Under the pieces are notes generated by a model. The model searched no databases and was not told the origin of the DNA. It worked only from the letters and a program-made list of their open reading frames with translations. A stretch of DNA of 64,000 bases, taken from assembly GCF_004340685.1 (NCBI RefSeq), contig NZ_SLUN01000003.1, positions 1-64,000 on the forward strand, read 5' to 3'. Numbering within the stretch: the stretch's first letter is position 1; the number at the start of each line of letters is the position of its first letter. The translations under genes were made by a program, and so were the position numbers. This DNA comes from Hydrogenispora ethanolica. Lineage in GTDB: Bacteria > Bacillota > UBA4882 > UBA8346. This document shows, one piece after another, positions 1 through 8,310 of this stretch.

Positions 1-176
1 CGGAATTCAAATCGAAAAATTTTCAGATGCGTGTTTTCATCAATGGTTTCAAGGGTTCCCAAGGTTGCTTGTGTTCGTTAACCGGACAGTAGTGATAATA
101 GGTATTTTTTTATCATTTTCGAAACGGTTTTGGTTTCCGTTCGTCCCGAGGGACACAATTTTGGAGGGAAGATTAC

Positions 177-674
177 ATGAGAATTTTGGAGTCGGATCTG
201 CCGGGAATCGGCCGCAAGTTTCAGATGGAGACCCATAGCGGGGATAAAGTGGTGGTTATCGTCCACGATGACGGCCGGCGCGAGGTGTACCATTTTTATC
301 ACGACCAACCCGATGAAAGCATTTCCATGGTGACCCTGGAAGACGACGAGGCCAGACAGATTGCGGGCATTATCGGCGGAATGGCCTATAAACCCAAGGC
401 GTTGGAGATTATGGACGTTGCGCTGGACGATCTGGTGATCGAGTGGTACCGCATTGAACCCGGCTTCAAGTGCATCGGCAAAAATATCGGCGAGTTAAAA
501 ATACGGCGCAGGACCGGCGTCTCCATCATCGCGGTGGTGGAGAAAGAGCAAAAACGGATCAATCCCGGACCGGATTACGAATTCGTCCCCGATTCCATCC
601 TGGTCATCGCCGGAGAGCGCAAGCATTTGAAGATGTTGAAAGAATTGTTGCTGAACGGCGGGACGAACGAGTAA
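177..674 (+). CDS. khtT: KhtT-like regulatory subunit of a K+/H+ antiporter (TrkA-C domain)
   Basis: This 165-residue cytoplasmic protein probably gates the membrane antiporter encoded 204 bases downstream. The C-terminal half (about residues 75-160) has the TrkA-C/RCK_C pattern: an acidic, hydrophobic start ([14 protein letters not shown]), a [21 protein letters not shown] core and a [10 protein letters not shown] end. The first 70 residues fit the small N-terminal domain of the KhtT family, and the length matches that family. The ATG follows a GGAGG at 163-167 with 9-base spacing. In KhtTU systems this subunit senses cytoplasmic ions, nucleotides or c-di-AMP; which applies here cannot be read from the sequence. 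I saw no ydaO-type riboswitch in the 176 bases upstream. Confidence 0.85.
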   Translation: MRILESDLPGIGRKFQMETHSGDKVVVIVHDDGRREVYHFYHDQPDESISMVTLEDDEARQIAGIIGGMAYKPKALEIMDVALDDLVIEWYRIEPGFKCIGKNIGELKIRRRTGVSIIAVVEKEQKRINPGPDYEFVPDSILVIAGERKHLKMLKELLLNGGTNE

Positions 675-877
675 AAGCCGGGACCGGGGCCATTGCTTGC
701 TGTCTGGCAAGGCCCGGCGACGGGATGGTTTGGAGCGGATTGCAATCGTCGCCATAGATAAAAACCGGTTGCGACCTATCGAACGGGGAGAAAACGAGGA
801 ATCCGGGACGAACCGGTTTCTCAAAACAAGTTATCAGGAGGTGCAAAAGTTTCACCACTCACCATTTAGGGGGAAAC

Positions 878-2089
878 ATGAATATCATCGTATTTGAAGT
901 AGGACTGGCTATTGGCTTAATATCGCTGGTGGGGCTGCTCTCGACCAAGCTGCGTTTTTCGGTGATTCCATTTTACATCCTGATCGGCATGGCGGTCGGT
1001 CCCCATGCCCCCCACTTTGGAATCATCGATCTACGGTTCATTGAAAGCTCGGTGTTCATCGATTTCCTGGGCCGGATGGGCGTGTTATTTCTCTTGTTCT
1101 ATCTGGGTTTGGAATTCTCGGTGAGCCGCTTGTTACGCTCGGGCAAGTCGATTCTCTTCGGCGGCACGTTTTATGTGGCCATTAATTTCTGCTCCGGTTT
1201 GCTCCTCGGCTGGCTGGCCAATTTCCCCATCAAGGAAACCCTGGTGGTTTGCGGAATCATGACCAGTTCATCCACTGCCATCGTCGCCAAAGTGCTGGTG
1301 GATCTGAAACGGACCGCCAATCCCGAGACCGAGATCATTATGGGCATGATCATGTTCGACGACCTGTTCATCGCGGTCCACATGTCCCTCTTGTCCGGCT
1401 TGATCCTCAGCGGCGCCAAATCCGTCTCCGGCGTGCTGCTGACCACTTTGGGTGCCCTCGCTTTCATCCTGCTGTTTCTGGTCTTCGGCAGAAGAGCCAT
1501 CAAGTATCTTGACAACGCGCTTGACATTCAATCGCCGGAACAATTTCTTCTGGTGATCATGGCGGCCCTGTTTCTGATCGCCGGTTTCTCCGAGACTTTG
1601 CACGTGGCGGAGGCCATCGGTGCACTGCTGGTCGGATTGGTACTCGCGGAGTCGGCCCATGTGAAAAGGATCGAACATCTGATCGCGCCCTTTCGCGATT
1701 TCTTCGGGGCCCTCTTCTTTTTCAGCTTTGGTTTGAGCATCGATCCCTTATCTTTGGGCGGGGCGGTCGGTCCGGCCATCCTCGGCGTCCTGCTGACCAT
1801 CATCGGCAACCTCTGCTCCGGAACCCTGGCCGGCAAGACTTCGGGCATTTCCGCCCGTTCCACGGCGAATATCGGATTTACGCTCATCTCCCGGGGCGAG
1901 TTTTCGATTATCATGGCCAACATCGGCAAGGCCGGCGGCCTGAAACCGGCCATTCAGTCGTTTGCCGTCCTCTACGTGTTGATCCTGGCGGTGTTGGGCC
2001 CGCTGTTGACCAAAGAGTCCAAGAAGATTTATAGTGCAACGCAAAATATGATCACTTGGCTGAAAAGTTTTAAGCGGCGGCCCTCTTGA
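878..2089 (+). CDS. khtU: CPA2-family cation/proton antiporter (KhtU-like)
   Basis: A 403-residue polytopic membrane protein of the Na+/H+ exchanger (CPA2) family with about 12 predicted membrane segments and no C-terminal RCK domain, which fits a separately encoded regulatory subunit. Family features include the GVLFLLFYLGLEFS helix, the GIMTSSSTAIVAKVL stretch and the RGEFSIIMANIG segment near the C-terminus. It is preceded by khtT, and the AGGGGGAAAC before the ATG is a good ribosome site. The likely role is K+ (or other monovalent cation) efflux in exchange for protons. The pair is probably one transcript, although the 203-base gap contains no obvious second gene. Confidence 0.85.
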   Translation: MNIIVFEVGLAIGLISLVGLLSTKLRFSVIPFYILIGMAVGPHAPHFGIIDLRFIESSVFIDFLGRMGVLFLLFYLGLEFSVSRLLRSGKSILFGGTFYVAINFCSGLLLGWLANFPIKETLVVCGIMTSSSTAIVAKVLVDLKRTANPETEIIMGMIMFDDLFIAVHMSLLSGLILSGAKSVSGVLLTTLGALAFILLFLVFGRRAIKYLDNALDIQSPEQFLLVIMAALFLIAGFSETLHVAEAIGALLVGLVLAESAHVKRIEHLIAPFRDFFGALFFFSFGLSIDPLSLGGAVGPAILGVLLTIIGNLCSGTLAGKTSGISARSTANIGFTLISRGEFSIIMANIGKAGGLKPAIQSFAVLYVLILAVLGPLLTKESKKIYSATQNMITWLKSFKRRPS

Positions 2090-2180
2090 AATATATAAGT
2101 TATAATTGCATGGACCTGAAAGAACGGCGGACCGGCAATGGGCAAGGGATAGGCGGAAATCGCTTCCTACGAAAAACAGA

Positions 2181-2209
2181 TTGTATATTTCAGGAAATAA
2201 TGCTATACT
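2181..2209 (+). promoter_or_regulatory. SigA-type promoter for the zinc-ribbon gene
   Basis: TTGTAT at 2181-2186, a 17-base spacer and TATACT at 2204-2209. Transcription would start near 2216, leaving a leader of about 120 nt. Confidence 0.6.
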
Positions 2210-2263
2210 ATAAGCAATGCCTATACTGAGGATTCTAAGGTCTGCAAATTCACTCTTTCGAAG

Positions 2264-2326
2264 TTGCCTCCGACGTAGCCTCCTGAGGAAAGGCAAAATA
2301 TAGCCTCTGAGGCTAACATTTGGAGG
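2264..2326 (+). promoter_or_regulatory. structured leader that can pair with the ribosome site
   Basis: The leader contains nested complementary arms (TTGCCT 2264-2269 with AGGCAA 2291-2296) and a perfect 15-base palindrome TAGCCTC-T-GAGGCTA at 2301-2315. Its CCTCC stretches (2267-2271 and 2279-2283) are complementary to the GGAGG at 2322-2326. This allows alternative folds that hide or expose the ribosome site. Function is inferred only. Confidence 0.4.
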
Positions 2327-2334
2327 GTTTTTTC

Positions 2335-2643
2335 ATGTATCAAGACAAAGTCAAAGTGTGTAAGGAATGCAATCAGGAGTTCACCTTCACCGCCAGTGAG
2401 CAAGAGTTTTTTGCTTCCAAGGGTTTCACCAATGAGCCGGGACGTTGCCCGTCCTGCCGTGCCGCCCGGAAAGAGAAATCCGGTTTCAACGGCAACCGTG
2501 GCGGATTCAACGGCCGTTCCGAGCGTCAAATGTATCCGGCGGTCTGCTCCAGCTGCGGCGCCAACACCATGGTTCCTTTCCAACCGAGCGGTGACAAACC
2601 GGTTTATTGCCGGGATTGCTTCCAATCCAGAAGAAGCTATTAA
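2335..2643 (+). CDS. zinc-ribbon domain protein (CxxC...CxxC, two ribbons)
   Basis: A 102-residue protein with two treble-clef/zinc-ribbon knuckle sets: CKEC...CPSC in the N-terminal half and CSSC...CRDC near the C-terminus. A Gly/Arg/Asn-rich linker (KSGFNGNRGGFNGRSERQ) separates them and could bind nucleic acid. It resembles the small zf-trcl type proteins of Bacillota, whose function is not established. The ATG at 2335 is chosen because GGAGG lies at 2322-2326; the upstream in-frame TTG at 2320 overlaps that ribosome site. It is monocistronic, with its own promoter and terminator. Confidence 0.75.
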   Translation: MYQDKVKVCKECNQEFTFTASEQEFFASKGFTNEPGRCPSCRAARKEKSGFNGNRGGFNGRSERQMYPAVCSSCGANTMVPFQPSGDKPVYCRDCFQSRRSY

Positions 2644-2677
2644 TCCGGAGAATTGCAGCGTTACTTTTGACGAAAAG

Positions 2678-2702
2678 AGCCCCATTCGTGGGGCTTTTTT
2701 TA
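2678..2702 (+). terminator. intrinsic terminator after the zinc-ribbon gene
   Basis: AGCCCCA, loop TTCG, TGGGGCT (2678-2695) is followed directly by a run of seven T. It is a textbook intrinsic terminator. Confidence 0.9.
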
Positions 2703-3149
2703 TTTGGTGGGACGTTCGGAGATTACCGGAGTATCCGCCGGGAATGGAATAGGACCGGCGGGCCGGATTGCTCCGCCCGCCGGTCGCGGGGATTGGCTTT
2801 TCAGGATCGGATCCCCGGGGTCTGCAAGTGATCAGGCCGCCATGTTTTACCCGTTCTTAGCATATGCCTGCGGCCTGCGCATGGTTCCAAGCGCCGCGCC
2901 ATCCCGACGGCGGAGCGTTGTTATTTTGCACGATAATGATAATGATTCAAGTATCTTGCCCTGATTTCGCAGGGTTTTATCATGGATTGCATTCGGGAAT
3001 TCACCAAAAATTGCATCGCCGATATAATATATTACTCCGGAAAATCACGGGCGATTTTGGAAAATGCCGACAGGGCACGGTTTTTCCGAAATCGCCCCTC
3101 GGAATCACCCCCGGAGTAGAGATCCCTTCTGCAAAGGAGGCGATTTGCG
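2703..3149. other. intergenic region with a GC-rich hairpin
   Basis: No convincing gene is seen here. A perfect 11-base-pair inverted repeat (GACCGGCGGGC 2753-2763 with GCCCGCCGGTC 2775-2785) lacks a T-run. The rest appears to be non-coding. Confidence 0.4.
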
Positions 3150-3326
3150 ATGAATGATATCCAGGAGATGGCCATGCACCATCCGATCGATCTGCTGGAT
3201 CGCGGAGTCGTCACCGGTACGAGTACGGTCGTCTCCCTTCTTGGGCTTGATCTGATCGGAATCCGCCAACTGAAAGTGGTAACCACCCTCGAAACCTGGT
3301 TGAATTGCGCCGAATTCCTCTGGTAG
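3150..3326 (+). CDS. small hypothetical protein, 58 residues
   Basis: An ATG preceded by an excellent ribosome site (AAGGAGG at 3134-3140, 9-base spacing) opens a 58-codon frame ending at TAG 3326. The product begins MNDIQEMAMHHPIDLLDRGV and ends in a hydrophobic helix-like stretch (STVVSLLGLDLIGIRQLKVV) and LNCAEFLW. I do not recognise it. The support is the ribosome site and a terminator downstream at 3454. No homology was seen, and it could be a remnant. Confidence 0.4.
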   Translation: MNDIQEMAMHHPIDLLDRGVVTGTSTVVSLLGLDLIGIRQLKVVTTLETWLNCAEFLW

Positions 3327-3453
3327 TTGGTGCTGGCGCCGGTTCAACCGTGGTCGCCGCAGGGCCGGCTCCGTCAGGCTCCCGGATGGCCGGGGCTCCG
3401 GGCCGGCCCTGGCGGACTTCCCCCCATAGGTACCCAAAGGATTGTTCAAAGGC

Positions 3454-3492
3454 AGAAGCCGCTTTCACCTGAGTGAAGGCGGCTTCTTTTTT
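3454..3492 (+). terminator. intrinsic terminator
   Basis: A long stem (AGAAGCCGC plus TTCAC, pairing with GTGAA plus GCGGCTTCT) ends in TTTTTT at 3487-3492. It would end plus-strand transcription before the convergent minus-strand gene at 3540. Confidence 0.85.
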
Positions 3493-3539
3493 GACTGCGG
3501 CGGGGGCCCGGTTTTTTGAGTATGGGAGAGCTGCGTCTA

Positions 3540-4508
3540 TCAAAAAGAGGTCTGCTTGGCCGGAGCGGCCGGGAGGTCTGCCGCGCCGCCAAGGAAGCCC
3601 GGCCGCAGGTCGACGGGGACGGGTTGGCCGCGCAGGATGCCGCACTGCCGGGCCAAGGATTCGGCCAGGGCTTGCAGGCCGGGCTGTTGCGCCTCATGAA
3701 AGGGCAGCGTGATCGTGCCCGAGCCTTCCAGCTCCAGCCGGAGCAGCAGCATTCGTCCCCCAGGGACGGCGGAAGCATCATCCGGGGCCAATTGGATCCG
3801 GACGATCCGGGTCAACGGGATGAAATTCCAGACCCCGCCGTAGCGCATGGCATAGTATTTTCCGATCCGGTCAAGGTCGCGGATGGCGATGAGCTCCCGG
3901 TCGGTCAGGACGGTCAGGTGGTTTCCCACCAGCGTGCGCTGGAAGAACTTCAGATAGGGGAGATGGACCTCCGGTTGCAGGAGCGACTGCAGCACGGTTT
4001 CGCCCGGCAAGATGCTCTGCTTGGCAAAATTCATGAATTTGTAGTTCTGGCGGCTATAAATGTTCAATTTGGCCAATTCGGCTTGATGATCGCCGGGTTC
4101 CGGGAGGCTTTCCGCGGGAAGTGCCGCGCGGATTCGCGCGAAGAGCGGCTGGAAAAGCTGCTTGACGACGGCGCAATACTCGATCTTGAGCGCCGCGGCG
4201 CCGGGACAGTAAAGGGTGAACCAGGCGTAGAGGAGGCTGTGGCCGGTCTCCAGATAGGTGATCCGACTCAATGGATAGACGGCCGTCCGCAGTTCGTGTT
4301 GGACCTTCTCCGCGATGGCCACGGTCTCCTCCGACAGGCAGATCAGCTTGGGGGTGGTCTTCCGGAAACCGAACCGGTCCGGGGGGCAAAAGATGGTGTA
4401 GGGGAATTGGCGGCCGCCGTCGCGGATTGTTTCGCAAAATTCCCTGAAAAAACTGGGGACCTCTTCCGGGGTTTTCAATACGCGGGCCCAGGTATCCTTA
4501 TACATCAC
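3540..4508 (-). CDS. hypothetical protein in an operon with a TetR regulator
   Basis: A 322-residue soluble protein (321 if the second codon ATG is used; the first codon is GTG) that I do not recognise. The C-terminal third (about residues 195-290) shows alternating strands (LTVLTDRELIAIRDLD, GVWNFIPLTRIVRIQLA, RMLLLRLELEGSGTITLPF), reminiscent of a PH-like beta-sandwich; this is inference only. It starts 36 bases after the TetR gene, so it is probably co-transcribed and autoregulated with it. The tail is Ala/Pro-rich. AGGAAAGAAGG lies just upstream of the start. Confidence 0.6.
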   Translation of the reverse strand: MMYKDTWARVLKTPEEVPSFFREFCETIRDGGRQFPYTIFCPPDRFGFRKTTPKLICLSEETVAIAEKVQHELRTAVYPLSRITYLETGHSLLYAWFTLYCPGAAALKIEYCAVVKQLFQPLFARIRAALPAESLPEPGDHQAELAKLNIYSRQNYKFMNFAKQSILPGETVLQSLLQPEVHLPYLKFFQRTLVGNHLTVLTDRELIAIRDLDRIGKYYAMRYGGVWNFIPLTRIVRIQLAPDDASAVPGGRMLLLRLELEGSGTITLPFHEAQQPGLQALAESLARQCGILRGQPVPVDLRPGFLGGAADLPAAPAKQTSF

Positions 4509-4544
4509 GGCACCCTTCTTTCCTGTTTATCTTCCCATGAATTT

Positions 4545-5180
4545 TTACCCTTGTTCCCGTAGTTTCTGGTGGAGCAAGCCGTCCAGGGCGGTGTCGATTA
4601 CCTGCCCTATCAACTCTTCCTGCTGGGATTCGGTGATCCGGATGTGGGTGAGCAACAGCGAGGTGATCCCGTGATTGACCGCCCAGAGCGTCTGAGCGAT
4701 CAAGGCCGGATCGCGGGCGGGGAAGTACTGCTGCTCGATGGCCGCGGCCACCAGTTGCTGCAGGATCCGGAAGGCCTGCTGCGGAGCGCCGCCCCCGTCG
4801 CCCAGGGCGGGGCTTGCCTTTGCCAGCAAGCCCGATGCGAAAGCCAGCCGGTAATAATTGGGGTTCTCCAGTCCGAATTGGATGTAGGCGCGCATGCCGC
4901 GCCGGATGGCGGTCACTGGGTCGGCATCCGGCCCTTCGCCCAAGCAAGCGTCCTGGTAGGCGATGAACTGGGTGAAGATCTCCTGGACCAGGCAGGAGAG
5001 GAGCTCCTCTTTGTCTTTGAAATGATGATAGATGGTGGTGGGGGAGTATTCGATCCGGTTCGCCAGCTTGCGCATGGAGACATTCTCATACCCCTCCTGG
5101 ACGAACAGCGTCTCGGCCGCGGCCAGGATCTTGCGGCGGATCGACTCTTTGTCCCGTTGTTTCCGTTCCTTGACTCCCAT
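4545..5180 (-). CDS. TetR/AcrR-family transcriptional regulator
   Basis: A 211-residue regulator with an N-terminal helix-turn-helix (about residues 14-60: RRKILAAAETLFVQEGYENVS, then EYSPTTIYHHFKDKEELL) and an all-helical ligand-binding domain. I prefer the ATG at 5180, giving MGVKERKQRDKE, because GGAG sits 5 bases upstream of it; the upstream ATG at 5201 has no ribosome site. The promoter just upstream carries an inverted repeat, so autorepression is likely. The neighbour at 3540-4508 is the probable co-regulated gene. The ligand is unknown. Confidence 0.85.
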   Translation of the reverse strand: MGVKERKQRDKESIRRKILAAAETLFVQEGYENVSMRKLANRIEYSPTTIYHHFKDKEELLSCLVQEIFTQFIAYQDACLGEGPDADPVTAIRRGMRAYIQFGLENPNYYRLAFASGLLAKASPALGDGGGAPQQAFRILQQLVAAAIEQQYFPARDPALIAQTLWAVNHGITSLLLTHIRITESQQEELIGQVIDTALDGLLHQKLREQG

Positions 5181-5212
5181 GGATACTCCGTTTCTAAACA
5201 TCGTTACTTAAG

Positions 5213-5253
5213 TTAACACCGTTAATTATAACTCCAAAAACGGCCGATGTAAA
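5213..5253 (-). promoter_or_regulatory. promoter with overlapping operator for the TetR operon
   Basis: On the minus strand, TTTACA (plus 5248-5253), a 17-base spacer and TATAAT (plus 5225-5230). A TTAAC-GGT-GTTAA inverted repeat (5213-5225) abuts the -10 and covers the expected start site, as expected of a TetR operator. Confidence 0.7.
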
Positions 5254-5339
5254 GATTATCCATTCCCCATTTTGAAACTCCGGAGCGGGCTGTCCTATCT
5301 CCTTCCGATACGCATGGATCAGCGGCGGGGACTGCCACC

Positions 5340-5549
5340 GTATTGGCTATCGTTGCAGAGGCAACGGCGATGATCGCCGGAAGATCTTCAGCCGCTCCGG
5401 CGGCAGCGGCGATGCCCGCCGGCGTTGCCGGAGTTCTCCCGGCATGGACCGCCGCCGCGGCGAGAGGATCGGGAAGGAGCCCGGCAAGAACCGCGACCCG
5501 CGCGGTACGCTCAAGCGCAGTCCGCGCAAGGCCGGGCCGGGGGGCCGCT
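5340..5549. repeat. GC-rich array with 21-bp period (degenerate)
   Basis: The gap between the TetR promoter and the ROK gene can be cut into ten consecutive 21-base blocks. Most hold a GC-rich imperfect palindrome, for example GGCGATGATCGCC in 5361-5381, TGCCGG...CCCGGCA in 5424-5444 and CCGCG...GCGCGG in 5487-5507. Unit similarity is low, so this is the weakest of the 21-bp arrays. An open frame through it (Ala/Arg-rich) is not convincing as a gene. Confidence 0.4.
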
Positions 5550-5610
5550 GCTGCACCGGAAGGAACGGCGGAGAATTTTTTAAAAAAATTTTTCGATTCC
5601 GAAAGGAAAA

Positions 5611-6894
5611 TTGGAACCGGGATCGAATAAGAACAAAGTTAGTCCAATGGAAAAACAAAGTCTATCAAAAAGTGTGGGGCATAAGATGAAAAATAAAGCA
5701 TGGAGTTCAGCCAATCTGGAGTTTGTGCAATGGTCCAACTACTTGCTGGTCCTAAATATACTGCGCAACCAGGGACCGATTTCGCGGGCGGAGATATCCA
5801 AGACCACTGGCTTGAGCCCGACCACCGTGAGCTATGCCGTGAATTCGCTACTCGAAAACCAGCTGGCCAAGGAGATCGGCGTGGGGGTATCCAGCGGCGG
5901 GAAGCGGCCGATCCTACTGGAGTTCAACCCCAAAGGCAGTTATATTCTCACGCTGGTACTGAATGAATTCAAGTTGCTTTGGGCTGTCTCCGATCTCCAG
6001 GGGGAACTGGAGCTGCTGGAAGAAATCCCGCTCCAAGGGAGAAAAGGCGAGGAAGCCCTGGACTTCCTGGTGCGGACCATCGAGCGGGCGCTGGCCCAGG
6101 CCGCGGCGGCGAATATCCACCCCGCCAGCATCGGCATTGGCATTTCCGGTATTGTCAACTTCAAGAAAGGCGAGGTTCTGTACTCCGCCGGACTGCAATG
6201 GAACAATCTAGAACTGAGGGCGATGCTCGAACAACAATTCGGCCAGGAGATCTTCGTCGTTAACGATATGAACGCCGCCGCTTACGCCGAGAAAGTCTTC
6301 CAGCCCGATCTGAAGGTCGCCAATCTTCTCTACATCATGGTCGGCCAGAAGATCGGCGCCGGGATGATCATCGACCATCGGATCTTTGAGGGATGTAACG
6401 GCAGCGCGGTGGAGTTCGGGCACACCAGCGTGAATCTTCACGGCCCGCGCTGCAATTGCGGCAATTACGGCTGCCTCACCGAGTATGTGTCCGAAGACGC
6501 GCTGCTGCGGCGGATCGCGGCGGCAATCCGCCAAGGCGCGCCCACCGCGCTGGAGGAGGAGGCGCTGACGGTGCCCGCCGTCGCCCGGGCGCTGCGGAGC
6601 GGCGACCCCTTGGCCGTGCAGACGGTGCGGGAAAGCGTCTTCGCGCTGTCGGTTGGCATCACCAACCTGGTCAATCTGTTCAATCCGGAATTGATCGTCA
6701 TCGCCGGGGACGGAATGGTCCAATGCGATGAGTATTTTCAGGAACTAAAAACGAACATTTTTAACATGGCCCTGAAAACCGCCGCCCGGGATCTGGCCAT
6801 CAGCCGTCACCGGGTCCCCCGGGCATTTTTAAAGGGAGTCGCCGCGCTGGCCATCGAAGCCTATTTCGAGATGCCGCGGGTGATGACGGCCTGA
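5611..6894 (+). CDS. ROK-family transcriptional regulator (NagC/XylR type)
   Basis: A protein of up to 427 residues with an N-terminal winged helix-turn-helix (RNQGPISRAEISKTTGLSPTTVSYAVNSLL) and a C-terminal ROK sugar-kinase-like domain. It shows a GIGISGIV phosphate-binding stretch, the catalytic-type ND (VVNDMNAAA), GAGMIIDHRIFEG, and the ROK zinc motif CNCGNYGCLTEYVS. It probably represses the sugar transporter that starts 90 bases downstream and responds to a sugar or sugar phosphate. The start is uncertain: TTG 5611 follows AAAGGA, and ATG at 5647 and 5686 are alternatives with weak ribosome sites. The helix-turn-helix is intact with all three. Confidence 0.85.
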   Translation: MEPGSNKNKVSPMEKQSLSKSVGHKMKNKAWSSANLEFVQWSNYLLVLNILRNQGPISRAEISKTTGLSPTTVSYAVNSLLENQLAKEIGVGVSSGGKRPILLEFNPKGSYILTLVLNEFKLLWAVSDLQGELELLEEIPLQGRKGEEALDFLVRTIERALAQAAAANIHPASIGIGISGIVNFKKGEVLYSAGLQWNNLELRAMLEQQFGQEIFVVNDMNAAAYAEKVFQPDLKVANLLYIMVGQKIGAGMIIDHRIFEGCNGSAVEFGHTSVNLHGPRCNCGNYGCLTEYVSEDALLRRIAAAIRQGAPTALEEEALTVPAVARALRSGDPLAVQTVRESVFALSVGITNLVNLFNPELIVIAGDGMVQCDEYFQELKTNIFNMALKTAARDLAISRHRVPRAFLKGVAALAIEAYFEMPRVMTA

Positions 6895-6983
6895 CCGCGA
6901 AGGCGGCATCCGCATGGGATTTATGCCGTTTTCCTTCCGTGGAGACGGAGCGGCGTAATCATAAAAAACAACGAGGTGATCAA

Positions 6984-8234
6984 ATGAAAAGGAAGTATGG
7001 TTTTCTGCGGTTAACGGTCATTCTCTTGCTCCTGTGCCTGACGGCGGCGGCCGTGGCGCAGGGCGCCGGCAAGCCGGTCACCATCACGATGCTCCAGCCC
7101 GGACTGGAACAGCCCAACATGAAACAGGCGACCCAGAAACAGATCGACCAGTTTGAAAAGGAGAACCCCAATATCAAGGTGGAACTGATCACGGTCGGCT
7201 GGGACCAGGCCTATGACAAACTGGTCAATATGTTTCAGACCAAAACCGCCCCTGACGTGATTTACACCGGCACCCGCTGGGTCGTCCCCTTCGCCAATAT
7301 GAAAGGCATTCTCCCGCTGAACAAGTATTTTCCCAAAAGCAAAATGCAGCAATTCCCCAAGCCGCTGATGGACTCGGAAATATCGGGCGGCAAGATCTAT
7401 GGCGTCCCCCATGCTTTCTCTTCCAAGGTATTGTTTTACCGCTCCGATTGGATCAAGGAACCCCCGAAAACCTGGAATGAACTGATCGAGACCGCCCAAA
7501 AGGTCCAGAAGGAACATCCCGGCGTATACGGCTACGGCGCGGCCGGGGCTAAACATGTCTCCACCACCGACCAGTTCTTCAATGTCCTGTTCTCCTTCGG
7601 CGGAAAGGTATTCGACCGTTCCGGAAAGTGTGTACTGAATTCGCCCCAGGGAGAACGAGCCTTAAAATTATATGCCGGTTTTCATTTGGATGCCAAGATC
7701 GTGCCGAGCCCGCTGGAGTACAACCGGGAGCAGTTGCCGATCCTGTTTAAGCAGGGGAAGATCGCGATGTTCGAGTGCGGTCCGTGGGCCGGCCGGATGA
7801 TGGGCCTGAAGCCCGACAATACGGAAGTGCCGTACAAAATGGCGTTGTTGCCGGCCGGCACTGAACAGCACTGCATTCTGAACTCCGATTCGCTGGTGGT
7901 CTCGGCCAACAGCAAGAACCCCGCCGCCGCCTGGAAGCTGATCGATTACTTAACCACGCTGGACGTCCAGGCCGAATACGATCGCGATCACGGGCTGACC
8001 CCGATCCTGATCGAAGAGGCCAAAATGCCGGAGTTCAAAGACGATCCCTATTTCGGGATCTTCATCAAGGCCATCGACAACGGCCTGCCCCAGCCGCAGC
8101 CAGCCATCTGGGAGCCTTTCCAGGACATCATCGCCAACATGGTCCAAGAAGCGTTCCAGGGCGTCAGCCCCAAAGCGGCCCTGGCGAAAGCGGTGAAACT
8201 CATCAAGGAACAGCAACTGGAACCGAGACGCTAA
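6984..8234 (+). CDS. CUT1 sugar ABC transporter, substrate-binding protein
   Basis: A 416-residue secreted binding protein (SBP_bac family). The N-terminus is a signal peptide (KRKYG, then LRLTVILLLLCLTAAAVAQG), and the mature part begins with ITMLQPGLEQPN and continues with a typical periplasmic-binding fold (DVIYTGTRWVVPFA, GIPH-like GVPHAFSSKVLFYRSDW). ATG 6984 follows GAGGTGATC. The lone Cys in the signal core is not in a good lipobox, so secretion by signal peptidase I is as likely as lipid anchoring. It is followed by two permeases and an oxidoreductase, making a sugar-uptake operon. Confidence 0.9.
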   Translation: MKRKYGFLRLTVILLLLCLTAAAVAQGAGKPVTITMLQPGLEQPNMKQATQKQIDQFEKENPNIKVELITVGWDQAYDKLVNMFQTKTAPDVIYTGTRWVVPFANMKGILPLNKYFPKSKMQQFPKPLMDSEISGGKIYGVPHAFSSKVLFYRSDWIKEPPKTWNELIETAQKVQKEHPGVYGYGAAGAKHVSTTDQFFNVLFSFGGKVFDRSGKCVLNSPQGERALKLYAGFHLDAKIVPSPLEYNREQLPILFKQGKIAMFECGPWAGRMMGLKPDNTEVPYKMALLPAGTEQHCILNSDSLVVSANSKNPAAAWKLIDYLTTLDVQAEYDRDHGLTPILIEEAKMPEFKDDPYFGIFIKAIDNGLPQPQPAIWEPFQDIIANMVQEAFQGVSPKAALAKAVKLIKEQQLEPRR

Positions 8235-8245
8235 CGGAAGAAACC

Positions 8246-8275
8246 GTAATTGCCGGCCATGAAACCGGCAATTAC
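8246..8275 (+). promoter_or_regulatory. intercistronic stem-loop after the binding-protein gene
   Basis: A perfect 11-base-pair stem (GTAATTGCCGG/CCGGCAATTAC, 8-base loop) without a strong T-run lies between the binding-protein and permease genes. Such hairpins commonly stabilise the upstream message and lower permease expression; that role is inferred. Confidence 0.7.
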
Positions 8276-8310
8276 AATTTTATCGGAGACGAAAAGGGGT
8301 GGATTGAAAG

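Noticed and set aside
1-176. possible c-di-AMP (ydaO) riboswitch before khtT
   Set aside because: None of the conserved ydaO sequence blocks or a terminator could be found, only a ribosome site.
3516-4562. 348-codon plus-strand frame opposite the TetR-linked hypothetical gene
   Set aside because: The minus-strand gene has a ribosome site, operon context and better composition. The plus frame also begins right after a terminator.
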